From assembly GCF_037126465.1 (NCBI RefSeq), contig NC_088206.1, positions 66,405,687-66,469,686 on the forward strand: a stretch of DNA of 64,000 nucleotides, read 5' to 3'. The notes under the pieces are model-generated. The model was not told where the DNA came from. It worked only from the letters and a program-made list of their open reading frames with translations, and ran no database searches. The position numbers and the translations under genes are program-made. Shown here piece by piece: positions 23,266 to 34,545 of the stretch; the first letter of the stretch is position 1; the number at the start of each line of letters is the position of its first letter. This DNA comes from Ornithodoros turicata. Lineage: Eukaryota; Arthropoda; Arachnida; Ixodida; Argasidae.

Positions 23266-23397
23266 ATGGCCGCTCCAAAGGCGCTGGACTTCTTGCTGGG
23301 CGTCGTTTTATTAGTTATTTTATTTCTTTCTTCGGTGTGTGTGAATTTGTGGCCTCGGTTGGATGATGCGTTAAAGGGGTGTTGGCAGGCATGTTGA
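23266..23397 (+). CDS. Small putative membrane or secreted protein (43 aa)
   Basis: The start AAAGATGGCCGC is a strong Kozak context and resembles the TISU element (SAASATGGCGGC), which marks short-leader mRNAs in animals. The product begins MAAPKALDFLLGVVLLVILF, a short polar N-terminus followed by about 17 hydrophobic residues, then SSVC and a polar tail with WPRLDDALKGCWQ before TGA. It could be a tail of a micropeptide, a signal anchor or the first exon of a longer gene. No homologue is recalled. An upstream in-frame ATG at 23161 exists, but the hydrophobic N-terminus favours 23266. Confidence 0.35.
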   Translation: MAAPKALDFLLGVVLLVILFLSSVCVNLWPRLDDALKGCWQAC

Positions 23398-23584
23398 GCT
23401 GCACGGAGACGCCAGACAGATATGCAATGCAGTTCAATCTTGTCGTCGTACTGGTTGTAGATCGTTCAACATGATGTCGGAAGAGGTCCTCTTGACATGA
23501 ATTTTTGTAAGCTTGCAGTTTTAGAAGTTGCAGACTTTAGCACGCATGGAAATAGTAGATGTCTGTCTGTAGGAAAAACTATGT

Positions 23585-23695
23585 GATTTTAATTATGACG
23601 ATTTGGGAGTTTCGCCACCAGGGGCGATACTTTGCCCCCATTAATGGCGGTAATGTGGTGAAATGAAATAATAGGTCGCTTCACAAGGCTTCCGA
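23585..23695 (-). repeat. Dispersed LINE 3'-UTR-like repeat, copy 1
   Basis: GGAGTTTCGCCACCAGGGGC and following CCCCCATT-rich sequence resemble 50068-50195. The copy at 50 kb has an AATAAA and a (GTT)n tail on minus, so the orientation is inferred from it. Confidence 0.5.
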
Positions 23696-23699
23696 AGTC

Positions 23700-24728
23700 C
23701 TACGCCGTCCAAAAAGTTTGCAAGTGCGTTGGTGGCAGACCCGTACACATTGCTAAAGCAACAGCTGCAAACTTTATGTCAGGGCGACATTTACGTACGA
23801 AAACGAGCGAAAATTTGTAGATGGAGCAGTTTCCGTGGAACGAAAGGAGGGATAGCAAGCGATAATCCTTCTTATGGCGGACACCCTGCAATCGTACAGA
23901 GCCCTGCCATCTCGGCTTTTCCCGCTTCTGGTGTAACGCTGCATATATCAATCGACGCCAACGCGCATCTGTGTCACTCATTCAATGCGTTTGCATGAGT
24001 GGATATGTCGAGTAGAGGCCCCAGTCGACTGATTAAGGTCAACTAAGGCGCCGTAGAGCTCTGCAGGGTGCACTAGACGACTGATCCTCAACTGAAACTT
24101 GTTGAGGCCACCCTCATCTTTGAATTGGGACGTTGAAACATAACTTTGTCATCGCGTGAATTAGTTTGCTTCTCAAATCATTTTGTAGCCTTTCGGGGAG
24201 GGTGGCCGTGTCGTTTATACAAAGAAAAAGCGGTCGACCTGCCGGGAATGCCGGTAAGCTTCGGTACGCCGTTCTTTCCGTAATCAGCTATTCTTCTTCT
24301 TCCTCCTCCTCTGTCACTGGTAGTCAATCCACCTGTTCTATTATGAGGCGAGGGAGGACGGAAACATCCGGCAGTGACGTACAAGAAGTGGCTTATGTCG
24401 ACTGACGCGATTTACATGACGAAGTTCAGTCGGTACTTGTCGTGTCAACTACCCAAGTTGAGCGACTTATCTTTACTGTCTCGCCTTATCTTTTAAACGG
24501 GCTATCGCATCCGCAAGCGTGTGTATGAGAATGATACGGTACTGTTCGGTACCGCTTCACAGTCTACTTGGCCAAGTCCCTCTTCCGAAAACCGCTTACA
24601 TATTAAGTAAATCACTTTTAAAGATTCGCACTCTCTCTGCAGCTAAGGAAGCCCCAGTGATAATAACATCATGATGACGTAAGCGAGGCGCACGAGTGAA
24701 AGCGCTGTGCAGGCCATTGTCTCCGAGC
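23700..24728. other. No gene recognised
   Basis: I see nothing except a CTTCTTCCTCCTCC pyrimidine patch near 24293. Confidence 0.4.
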
Positions 24729-25093
24729 TCGTCTGCTTCACGTAACGCAATATAATAAGTGAAAAGCCCTCAGTAGGTACGCCGACTTTCGCTTACCTGT
24801 ACGAACTCTGACGCGACCATGCCGTATGGGGCACGGTGTTACGCTCCTGGCTGCACGAACACGTCCTACGCTGACCCGGAAATGACACATTCCACAACCG
24901 ACCACAGAAAGTCCGCGACCTGCAGACGCCTTCCCAACCGCCCGCCGGTCGGTCGCTAAAAAGGCTCTCCGGCCGCTCCCTGAATGGACTTGCCAGCGCC
25001 AAAGGGCGCTCCCTGATTGGCCTCGACCAAGTGACGTTTCCTCCGATTTCCAGAGAGGGAGTTCCGGAACACTCTCAACGCACGTCGTCTGCT
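24729..25093 (-). promoter_or_regulatory. AGCAGACGA motif cluster 3
   Basis: TCGTCTGCT at 24729 and at about 25085 put the motif on the minus strand twice within 365 bp. The interval is GC- and CpG-rich, and a THAP-like start lies between the two sites. Confidence 0.3.
24819..24959 (+). pseudogene. THAP-domain-like N-terminal fragment
   Basis: From ATG at 24819 the frame begins MPYGARCYAPGCTNTSYADP. A C-x4-C pair a few residues after the start, followed by N and a DP-type turn, is how THAP zinc-binding domains begin in many animal proteins. The expected F-x-FP segment is missing, and the frame stops after 46 codons without the second Cys/His pair. It is a truncated or decayed copy, or a first exon with a donor site I cannot place. 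The match is to a remembered family pattern. Confidence 0.35.
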
Positions 25094-25276
25094 CTTGCCA
25101 TGCACGACATCAAATTGCACAGAAACTATTCCGCTAGTTCGCGTCGGATTTTCGGCATTATTGTCGGTGACGAACGAGGATTAAAACTGAACTATAGTTT
25201 CGGAATCGACCGTGATGGATGGGTAGTCCCTTTAAGTGAATATAGACCGGTTTAGATGCGGACGGAGTTCGGTACA

Positions 25277-25540
25277 TTATTCAGAAATTAGAAACAAAGT
25301 TGGTTTGGCGGTCGGGGACTCATTAGTTGCCAAAAGAGCTGGGAAGCTCATATCGAAACCGAAACTCCTGAAGGCTCCCCTCTCCAGCCTCCTGGAACCT
25401 GCGTGACGTCCGTCACAGGTAGTCTCGTGCGGGTCACCGGCTGTTTTCTTGGTTTCGGGCACGTGCTCGGTAACTTCTTCGTGCGACATGGCTGACGAGT
25501 TATCTGCTTCCTGGATTTCGTTGTAAAGTATACTCTCCAT
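25277..25540 (-). CDS. Exon-like ORF (87 codons), unrecognised
   Basis: On the minus strand the frame begins MESILYNEIQEADNSSAMSH and stays acidic and polar (EEVTEHVPETKKTAGD) before turning basic. The composition is more protein-like than the neighbouring frames. GT sites that could serve as donors occur within it but none is strong. I do not recognise it; it may be a first coding exon or chance. Confidence 0.25.
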   Translation of the reverse strand: MESILYNEIQEADNSSAMSHEEVTEHVPETKKTAGDPHETTCDGRHAGSRRLERGAFRSFGFDMSFPALLATNESPTAKPTLFLISE

Positions 25541-27088
25541 TGATAGAACAAAAACCTACAGGAAGGCGCATGTTGGCGCATGTCAAGAATACCGGGGAGG
25601 TGAGGCCCAGTGTTGCTGGACCGCTCTTCCGTGGAGGATCGCCGAGGTCACTCGAAGGAAAATATTTGTTTTCTAAATATCTCTGCCACCTGGGGAAGCG
25701 AAAATGTGTCCACCGAAACATCATATGGTATGAATTGATGTCACACTCTTAGTTCAACTTGTGTCACCTTCATGAAACGCTGCTATTGTGCTAGAACTCC
25801 TAGTACCTCTAGTCAGTAACGTCAGTACAGTCAGTAATGCCTCCTGTGCCACAAGATTGCTCACTCTGACCTGCACTTACTGCGTATAATTCTCTCTTCT
25901 TCTTCTTCTTCTTCTTCTTCTTTTTTTTTTTTTTTTTTGTAGAGCAGTTCGATATCAAAACGTTTTCACGTGTCGTTGCGTGATAACGCTAGCTATGTGC
26001 GAGCTCAAGATTGAGGCTCAGGTAAACGACTTTCTTCTTGGACGACCGTCTTGGAGAGTATGTCCATCGTTCAGCAACTGGCCGGTAGTAAAAGATGAAA
26101 TGAAGGAACGATGAAGGCGAGGCAACGTGTGACAAAAGTGCGACGTGCGTTAAAACATGTGGCGTTAGGCGCAGCTCAAAACAGAATACACGGAGCTCCT
26201 GCAAACGTCTGCCCCGAAGGAAAAGTTGGAACATGCCAAGTCACAACACGTGGGCTGTGCGGAAGTAAAGATAATTCACATATGCACGGTGGCAGGACAC
26301 CTGAAGCCAGCGCGGAGCAAACGCGGTGGAAGGCACGTCATGGGAAGGCCGTTTTTCTAAGGCCGTCTTTCTGCCTACAGCAGCAACTCCAGCTAATGTA
26401 TCACAATTGTCACCTCGGCTCTCGCAGGAAAGCAGTGACACTCGAGGGTCGCATAACATATGAGGAATTGGTGAGACGGTTGTCAAGCAACTGAGTAACG
26501 ATTCAGCTCTATATATCAGCGCCGGATGGGCTGCTGAACTTTTTCTGTAAAGTGTTATGGCCGGAACTACGAACTTTTCCTCTGGAATTAGTTCGGGACA
26601 TAGTAGGGACTCGTGATTGGGAAGAAAATTTAACTGCAAGTCATGTCGTGCATTTACTCCTAAAAGTAATGCTGCTACAGATAGCCCGTTGTCCTGGAGG
26701 TCAAAATAAGCAGTATGAAGGCATTTCTAAACAGTGACTACAAAATTAATATGGGGCTGCTAACAAGCAGGTTGCGAATGATTATCCCGTGTATGACACA
26801 CCAATCCCAGGTGTGTGGAGTGCAGGAGCGAAGGATGTACGGCACGTTATCATGAGTGCACGCGGTCCGCTCACGTTCTCCAAACGACGAACTGAAAAAT
26901 GACCAGTGGTCTCCCTTGGCTAGAAAGAGGCTTTTGACGAGATACAGCGCCTGTCTATCTCTTCGAATTGTAGTGGCAGTGAGCAATACTTTCTCTTGGG
27001 GACTCAGGTTGGAGAGACTTTAGAAGAAGGGTATCTCTTTTCCATGATGAAGAAAGCCATGTATGTCTTCTCTTCTTTTTTGCGACAG
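25541..27088. repeat. (TCT)n/poly-T tract; otherwise no gene recognised
   Basis: A (TCT)n tract running into poly-T covers about 25891-25938. Reading frames of 127 and 132 codons on opposite strands at 26.1-26.6 kb overlap each other and neither is recognised. Confidence 0.5.
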
Positions 27089-27222
27089 CCCTTGACCCCG
27101 TACATAAGAATGCTGCAGCACTCTACGTCCTGTGCGGCGACAACCAATTCCTTGCCAAATGTGATGTGGAAGACATGATGAAACAAGGGAAAGGGTGCAG
27201 GCTAACTGGTGTAGATCCATGA
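27089..27222 (+). CDS. Exon-like open stretch after a splice-acceptor-like site
   Basis: A pyrimidine-rich run TTCTCTTCTTTTTTGCGACAG ends at 27088. The following open stretch reads LDPVHKNAAALYVLCGDNQF, then LAKCDVEDMMKQG, and stops at TGA (27220-27222), like a terminal coding exon. No product is recognised, and a longer minus-strand frame covers the same DNA, so this is tentative. Confidence 0.22.
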
Positions 27223-27306
27223 AGAAGACCGAGAGACACGGACATGAACAGACACACACACTTGTGTGTGTCGTCTTCTGTGTCCCTGTCTCTCGGTCTT
27301 CTTCAT
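27219..27306. repeat. Near-perfect 88-bp palindrome
   Basis: ATGAAGAAGACCGAGAGACA at the left is answered by TGTCTCTCGGTCTTCTTCAT at the right, with further pairing through ACACACAC/GTGTGTGT at the centre. Confidence 0.85.
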
Positions 27307-27384
27307 AGAAGACGTGTCGAAGCCTTCTGCCATCCACGCGTAGGCAACTTGGACATATCGTTCGTTGCAGTGTAACATTGGAAG

Positions 27385-27538
27385 CACTGGCGTAGGCAGA
27401 GGGGCGAATGTGCAAGCCCCCCGAAACCGTGCCTTTGGTACTGCATTTGGAAAAGGGAAACGAGGGCGCAGTCCTCCTCCCCCCAATGTAAAGTTCCCAT
27501 CGAACCCCTCCTAAAATACTCTTCTGGCTACGCTATTG
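27385..27538. mobile_element. hAT MITE (154 bp) with perfect 8-bp TSD
   Basis: The ends CACTGGCGTAGGCAGA and TCTGGCTACGCTATTG are inverse repeats (13 of 16), flanked by ATTGGAAG on both sides (27377-27384 and 27539-27546). The 8-bp duplication fits hAT. Confidence 0.82.
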
Positions 27539-27546
27539 ATTGGAAG

Positions 27547-29436
27547 AATGCCTCTTAATAAACTTAATAAGAAGCTACCATCAGAAAATTCTAGAAAAAT
27601 AGTAACTGCAGTAAATCGTAACAGCTAAACCTTACCCAAACCGTCTCTCTTCTTTCCTCTCTGTACTTTTTGTCTGCGTCAATCTCACCAGCCATTTCTG
27701 CTACCGCGAAACAAAGACCCAACACGAGACGTGGAAAGGAGATCGAGGTATTGAATAACAGACACTATTGGTCCACGCACTACTTCAAAGCGCGCTATTG
27801 ATTGATCACGTGGTCATGACCGCGCCTACCAATCCGCGCACTCCGCGATTTTTTTGCCATTTCTTGCCGTCCCTCCATTTTTTTTCTTCTTTTTTTTTCG
27901 GCACAGCTCACGCAGTGCAGTGACATGATTCGAGTACGGGTTTGTAAGATAAAAATTTTGTAACGAGGGTATGTTTTTCAGCTTTCCTCCTCGCCCTCTC
28001 ATCAAATCGAACCGCATTCGTCTTTGCCGCCTTGTCTGATGCATGGAGCCGCTGGTGATAATGATCTGCGTTCGAGAGTTCTTTCAACTGTGCCATATAA
28101 ATCGATACCGTTTCTTTATAATTTATTTTTTTCCAATTTCTTTGGAGGGCGTGTGTGTGTGTGTGTGGGATGAGAGACAGTCTGCGGGCGCGATTTGCGG
28201 TTTCCTGAATTCCCTTTTGTGAAGAGAGTTACTGTGAATGGATGAAAAGATTCGGTGATTTATACAGTTGCCAAGCGTCCGTGTACAACTCCGCAAGTTT
28301 TTCTTTTTCTAATATTTTTTTAGCCGAGCGTGTGTTCTTTTTTGTCAACAATGGAACGGTGGCGCGTGGCTCTGTGGAGAGGAGTGTGGAATGAGAGGCG
28401 CAATAAAAACTCATCATGCTGGGACTGTGAAAAAAGATTTTTGTTATACAGTTGTGAATCTTTTAGGAATTGCTTACGAATGAGTGCTTGTGGTGTGTGC
28501 GGCATTTGTTTCATAGTATAAAAGGCATACATATCCGGAGGGCAGCGTAGTAGCCCTCAAGACATAATTCCTAACCCTATCTTCATTCTGACATACGACG
28601 GTATACCTACTGCAGTTTGTGTACGAAGGCAAGTGGTATGTATGTAGTGCACAAATATAACAGTTCCGGCGAGCACGGTTAACCGAAAGTCACACCAGGG
28701 GGAGTTGGTGACGCGTTATTTTATAATACGTCGACGCAAAAAAAAAAAGAAAAGAAAGAAATGGCCACCATAAGTGGGATGCTTAAAATTTGTTCCAATG
28801 AACAATATTGTACGTATACGTGAGTAGTTCCTGTTCTGAAGTTGCGCAAGTATGCTATACCGAAAGCTCATCTGCATAACGATCTCGGTTATTGCGATTC
28901 TGTTAAACGCTTCGAGACTCATGTTTCTCTTACGTAGTGGAATACACGGAGCAAACGGAGGGTAATCTGGGAGAGTGTTAGCACTTGCAAGGGGCTGTCT
29001 TCTGATAGGCTCTGCAGTTGGCTAGTACATCTTAATCGGGAGGTATTTCTTTGTAATACGGAGGAAAAAAAATTACAAGGAAGTTGTCGGTTTATGGCGA
29101 ATACTGCTGTACGAAATAGCGATTCGTGTTTCCTCCTGAATTACATTGTTACTTGTAACAGTTTAAAATAACGATATTTGTTTACTTATGGTACCCTCAC
29201 GGCTCATTAGCATATTAAGCGACTTTTTCCCATTGTACTAGCTGCATGTCACAGTACTGACTGAAATATCATTATTTTTCTACGTGTTGTATAGTTGACG
29301 AGGTACAGAACCTTGAAGGTGCTTGCGCGTCATGTTCTGAGGAGCCAGATCTATGGCCATTCCCATTGGTGCTCGTGAGCACGTGACCACTCATTCGTTG
29401 CCCCATTGGCCTACCCGTATATTATACATTTTGCTG
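27547..29436. other. No gene recognised; (GT)n at about 28150-28167
   Basis: I see T-rich runs and one GT microsatellite, and no convincing frame. Confidence 0.4.
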
Positions 29437-29687
29437 TTACTCTTGCAATGCACGTTTATATCGATTCAGATAATCCACTGTAACATTCATCTTGCACAAC
29501 TTGAGCATCTCATTCCCTCCAAAGTGTATCTTCGCTGGGCAATATTTATTTGTACATACTGCAGCCTTAAAAAAAATGCCAAAGGCTAAGCAATAAGCAA
29601 TATCACCTTTACTAGCAAGCGCAAGGACTCTTGGGCCTGTGATAGGGACTGCTTCTTCCTCTGGTTGGACCTTGTAAGGAACACTCT

Positions 29688-29903
29688 TCAACTCCTATCT
29701 TGACGACAAAACAGCTGCAGGTTTTCCGGCACCCAGATTACGAACCAGTCCCATGGCTTTGTGTATCCATCTTGGGTGGACAGGCCCTGTTCCCGTAGCG
29801 TGTGTTGCAACACGTGATTAAGCACGCCTCGTTCTCGCATTTGATTGGTCACTTCAGTGCACGTGGTCTTCAACTCATGGTTCTGATTGGCGTAGCAACC
29901 CGC
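29688..29903 (-). CDS. Exon-like ORF, possible terminal coding exon
   Basis: On the minus strand an acceptor-like TCTCCTATCATTCTTCGCAC followed by GACAG precedes 29903. The frame then runs 71 codons to TGA (29690-29688): GCYANQNHELKTTCTEVTNQ, later KPWDWFVIWVPENLQLFC. An AATAAA follows about 140 bases downstream on the same strand (plus-strand TTTATT, 29545-29550), as expected for a last exon. The first ATG in the frame is at 29873. I do not recognise the protein. A second frame starting at 29691 overlaps the stop and is also open for 84 codons, so a one-base shift is possible. Confidence 0.35.
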   Translation of the reverse strand, partial: AGCYANQNHELKTTCTEVTNQMRERGVLNHVLQHTLREQGLSTQDGYTKPWDWFVIWVPENLQLFCRQDRS

Positions 29904-30662
29904 CTGTCGTGCGAAGAATGATAGGAGACGAGCGCAGTCTCAAGTGCGTGTGAGGATTGTCTTGGAATCTGCGGAACTTCTCACAGGATTCGAATTGGTA
30001 TGAGAAATTACATCCAGGTGTTTCCTTGCACGGAGTGCGTGTCTGATACACTGAGAAGGTTGCTTAAGTTTCGTGCGCGTTAAAGTTGAGAAATATGTAG
30101 CCAATTTAACATTTAAATATTGAGAAACGACAAAAATTTGTGGAAGCGAAGACCTCTCCTTGTCCAGTTGGCACTCGTTGAACTTCGATGGGACGTTTAA
30201 TTGTGGCTGTCTGCTGTGGAAATTAAACGTTGCCACTTTGAGCCGTGCGTCACGCTTCTTTTTCTTTGTCGCCCATCGCTCAAGCTTTCTTAAGATGGAG
30301 TCTGTACACCAGCTCGACTGCATCTGCGCCATATTGTCTAGCGCTCGTACAATCACACAAACTTGTATACCTCCACGGAGGTCACGACCAATTACGTAAC
30401 GTGAGCGGACACTGCAGTTAGTTTCGGTTTCACTTTGGAGCATAGGTCTCGCACCAAAAATTACATCGTGGTTTTAATCAAACTCCGTCTGCCTTTTTCA
30501 GGGCCGCTACCTCATCCATATATCCATTGCCACTGTGGCCTTCCATTCGAGAAGCATCGGGGGGTGAGGGTGGGGGATGTTTAATGGTTGACAAAAAGAA
30601 AACGAATCGGAAAGGTTAGCTATACACAAGGCTTGTAATTACCAACGAGTAAAAGGAGGAGG
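29904..30662. other. No gene recognised
   Basis: Frames on both strands at 29.9-30.4 kb overlap and are not recognised. Confidence 0.4.
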
Positions 30663-30768
30663 TCTTTTTTTTTTTCAACCACAAACGCGTTTTGGAATAG
30701 CCAGTTCTGACTGGGTCGGGACTAACCTCTCCATATTTTTCTTTCTTTTTCCAATCCAATCCAATCCA
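30663..30768 (+). repeat. SINE/LINE 3' end with (CCAAT)n tail, 5'-truncated
   Basis: It shares CACAAACGCGTTTTGGA, the hairpin CCAGTTCTGACTGG and CTAACCTCTCCATAT with the minus-strand element at 45059-45365, and ends in CCAATCCAATCCAATCC. Only the last roughly 100 bp are present. Confidence 0.7.
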
Positions 30769-30775
30769 AAAGGAG

Positions 30776-32099
30776 GAAGAAAAACAGAGACGCAGAAAAC
30801 TAAACAGAGTTATAGACGAAGACAGCTCCTGCACATGCCGCTGGGCTGTAAGGCATTAGGGAGGTGTCACAGAGTGCCCAAGAGTCCAGCCTTCCAGAGG
30901 AAGCGTAGCAGCGCGCAGTTGTGACCCCAGCGTGCTTAATAGTGCCAAGTAGCACCGGGAACGAAAGCCCTACGTAGACACATCGGCCTTTCTGAGCATA
31001 ATATTAAATTTCTCCATCACATATCCCCACAATACGTCACTTCCTTTCATCCGGGAGGAATGAAGTAAAATCCGAACATGTGCACTCGTTTCTGATGAGT
31101 GAGCGATACGAGACAAAACTGCAGTCACACACCGTGTGTCTCTGCAACTTACACTTTCCGCAAATACTTACAAACCACCGGCGTTTCCCGCACAAAATCA
31201 ATATTGGAAGCCATCGATTACGAGATTATAGACCTCCCGAAACTGCCATGTAAACGTCAAGATCTCTCGAACCGATATCGCAACATTGCTCACTCTTGAA
31301 GCGCCTTATCTCTCCGGAGCATCCCCTCTTATCGGACAGCGTTGACACAGCTACTAAGACATCGCATTTTATTGGTGGAAAGTGGACAGCAATACAAGAC
31401 TACGAGCGTTTATTGGTCAGAACAGCGGGGTGTCGTCTGACTGTTTAATGTGAGGATGACGCTTTTATTCGTAAATTTATTTGCAGCGCTGTTTGTAGGA
31501 CATCGTGAATGATTTAAGAACGCAGTGCTGCGGAGTCCTCAGGATTTGGATGGTGGTATCGAAGTCGGACCAGATCCGGATTAAAAGGGGATTAGCCTCA
31601 TGCTCGTATTACGTGCAATGAAATTTAAGACATTGCTAGTGAAGAAGACAGGTTTTCTTTTATACTGTGTCGCATTTCTGAAGTGTTGCAGGTGTTCGTG
31701 GTGCTTGTTTCGTTTGAGGGGAAGGTAGTATATATTTTTTTTTTTTGCTTCAGGTGGTGTCGCAATGATTTATGACATATAAAGCCGAATTTTACTACCG
31801 GTGTGTTTGCTTTCCGTTGCGAGGTTTTATGTGAAGCCGGGATTATTAAGTTGTGACGAGATTTTACGAGCACGCTGCGTGCAATGCCTTGTAAGGAGGC
31901 AAATTTTTTTCGAAGAGGAATCCGATACAGGTTTGGTGAAAGCTCTTGAATTATGGATACGGGATTCGGTTTCCTTTTGTAGATGTAATATGGTCTGCGG
32001 GTTTCTGCAACATATTTGTAGGTTTGTTACGATACCATAACATACGTCTTCTTATTTATGTGTACTGACCTATCTCCTAAACTTTGCCAAGTTACGTCA
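30776..32099. other. No gene recognised
   Basis: I see nothing beyond short T-runs. Confidence 0.4.
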
Positions 32100-32107
32100 C
32101 CTATTAG

Positions 32108-32727
32108 CAGGGTTGAAAAAATCCGGATATTCTTAAAAAAAGATCCTTTCTTGGATAAAACCTGGATATTTTTGGAGAATATAGACAAGCCTAGAAATGC
32201 GACACAGAGGAAAAACAAAAATCTGTTTTGGTGTTCTTCTTGATTTCGGGTGTCCTCTCATAGTTTCGGTTTATGAAACTGCCTGTCCCAGCAACATAGT
32301 ATCATTTTCTTTTGTTTTCCGAAAAGTGGAGTTCCGTGCACGCATTGTTCAATGGTGTAAGTCCTACAAGCCTGGATTAGCTGTCGTGTTTGGGCGCACT
32401 TCAGTTACAGTGCCTCCAGGAAGCGGAAGAAAGTCTCTCCCTGAATGGGCAGAAGTTGAAGAAAGCGGAAAAAAGTTAAATCTGAAAAGTTATAAGTTAA
32501 AAAGATACAAAGTTAAAAGAGTTAATGTTAGGCTACCTGGGCTTTTGTAAACGGTCAACACTACAATAAAATAAACCGTGAGTTTTCCGTGTGGTGTTGA
32601 ATTCTGATTGTCCTTCACATCACATCTGGACAAAATCTCTAGAAAATCCGGATAAAATTGTGCGGATAAAATTTTAAAAATCCACCGGATAAAAGCCATG
32701 TGCATGGATTAAATCCAAACAAACCTG
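32108..32727. mobile_element. Non-autonomous hAT element (620 bp)
   Basis: It starts CAGGGTTGAAAAAATCC and ends GGATTAAATCCAAACAAACCTG, imperfect inverse repeats. A perfect 8-bp target duplication CCTATTAG flanks it (32100-32107 and 32728-32735). Subterminal sequence is rich in ATCCGGAT/GGATAAAA repeats. A 117-codon plus frame (32197-32550) is unrecognised. Confidence 0.85.
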
Positions 32728-32735
32728 CCTATTAG

Positions 32736-34289
32736 TTTGTCTATAAAAAATGCGTGATAAACACTTCTCAGACTTTCATCTTACTGACTTAATATCAGTT
32801 CAAATTTTCCTAATCTCTGAACCAGGATTATTGTGATAGCGTTGATAACACACGAATAGTTCTTCAGAAGAAGACAAAGCAACAAGAACGGAATAAATCC
32901 TGTGCAGCCAGCGCCTCTTATACCTCACTGTGTTCCCATTGGACGACAAACGTCAGTGGAGGCAGCGCCGAAATTCCTCCAAGCGGTGAGGAACGCAATC
33001 ACTCAGTTCATTCTTGTAACTGCACGCCACAGAACCCACCTCCTTTGACAACCGGTACGATCAGACGTGAAGTATGGCAGCGACACTTACTGAACTTATT
33101 TCCATCGCTAAAACCTTCAGGCGTGTGACGCATGACGCTATTGGTTGTGACATTTTGAACGACGCCCCCTGACGGGCAAAGTGCTTGCCCCCACCTGGTG
33201 AAGCGTACTCCGTTTTCTGGCATTTACTGCATACGACGCACGCATTAAATGAGGTCACGTGATCCAAATAAAGCAGCGATTGCCTGGAGGGGAGAGATTT
33301 GTGGTATGGAATGTCGCCATTTGGGGGCTCCCTCTCGCTGTTGGTTTCGCGACCGTGACGTATGGTGTCGTTAGCTTCGCAGTATGTTTCACGCTGCACC
33401 AGCGCGTATATCGTGTATTTCGGGGTGTATTTAGCTGATGCGGAGCTACTGTGAGCGTTATTTGGTTATTTAGTAGACCGATTTGTATGCGCATATAGCC
33501 GTACAGCGTGGCTTTGCATCACGTGATGTTTTCTTCTTAGTTGACAACATTGGAGTTATTTGTTGGTACAGGTGGATCGCAATGGTGTGCTGCAACGAAG
33601 AAATCGTTTGTTCTGTTACAATACCATTCGCAGTTACGTCCATGAGCAAGATTTACATGGATGATTGACTTTTAACAGGGAACGTCGCAGTAGCGATGAT
33701 TGATTCCCAGTCGCCTCTCTTTGAACTCAACTCAACTCAGTCCCCAGTCATATGACTTGATTGTAAAGTGATTGAGAGTACTTTTGCATAACAATCAATC
33801 ATATCCAATCGCTTGCATAAAATGCAAGGCCCTGAAAATTTTCATTTATCATTGTTCCTCAAAAAATAAATAAATAAATAAAAGAAATTTTTGCCTTGCC
33901 ACTATCTTGCCGTGCCTCGAATGAGATAATACGAATTATCAATTCTTACCAAAAAATGCGAAATTATTATCTCCGAACAAGGAGCGAAACACAACACAAA
34001 AACCGAACGGGGACACGTGACGTTTCACAATAGTGACGTCAGCAGAATAGTATGAGTTTCAGTGAAGCACATGTGAAAACACGGCACATGGCGTGATATT
34101 CGTGACGTCACTTGCACAGCTTCCCTTCACCGGGTGGATTCCGTTCAGAGATTGGGCGAAAACCCGAAGCGTAAAATGATTAGTTTCAAAATCTTCTGCT
34201 GGTGTAACAAAATAAATAAATAAAGAAAAAGGGCTTATACATCAGGATAATATTGCATATAAAGTAAACATCATTATATGCCATATATA
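32736..34289. other. No gene recognised; short (AAAT)n runs
   Basis: AAATAAATAAAT runs lie near 33863 and 34210. Nothing else is recognised. Confidence 0.4.
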
Positions 34290-34545
34290 CATTATTATTA
34301 TTATTATATGTTAGACGTATTATAGGTTAAAGAGGTTAATATATCGGACGGCTGCGAAGTTGAATAAAAGTAAAATAAGAAGACGTGGACGACAGATTAC
34401 AGGAAAGTTTACTGTTACTTTACAAGTTACTTTCCTGTAATCTGTCGTCCACGTCCTATTATTTTACTTTTAGACATATTATATATATATATATATATAT
34501 ATAGTAATATTATATGCCATTTATATATATTATATAAACGAAGCC
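34290..34545. repeat. AT-rich block with ATT and TA microsatellites around a long palindrome
   Basis: ATTATTATTATT near 34290-34305 and TATATA for about 25 bases near 34478-34503 flank a 106-bp palindrome (34366-34471). Its left arm GACGTGGACGACAGATTACA is answered by TGTAATCTGTCGTCCACGTC. The arms are about 45 bp and the loop about 18 bases. Confidence 0.85.

Noticed and set aside
34478..34503. (TA)n as an origin or promoter
   Set aside because: Simple microsatellite; nothing else supports a function.
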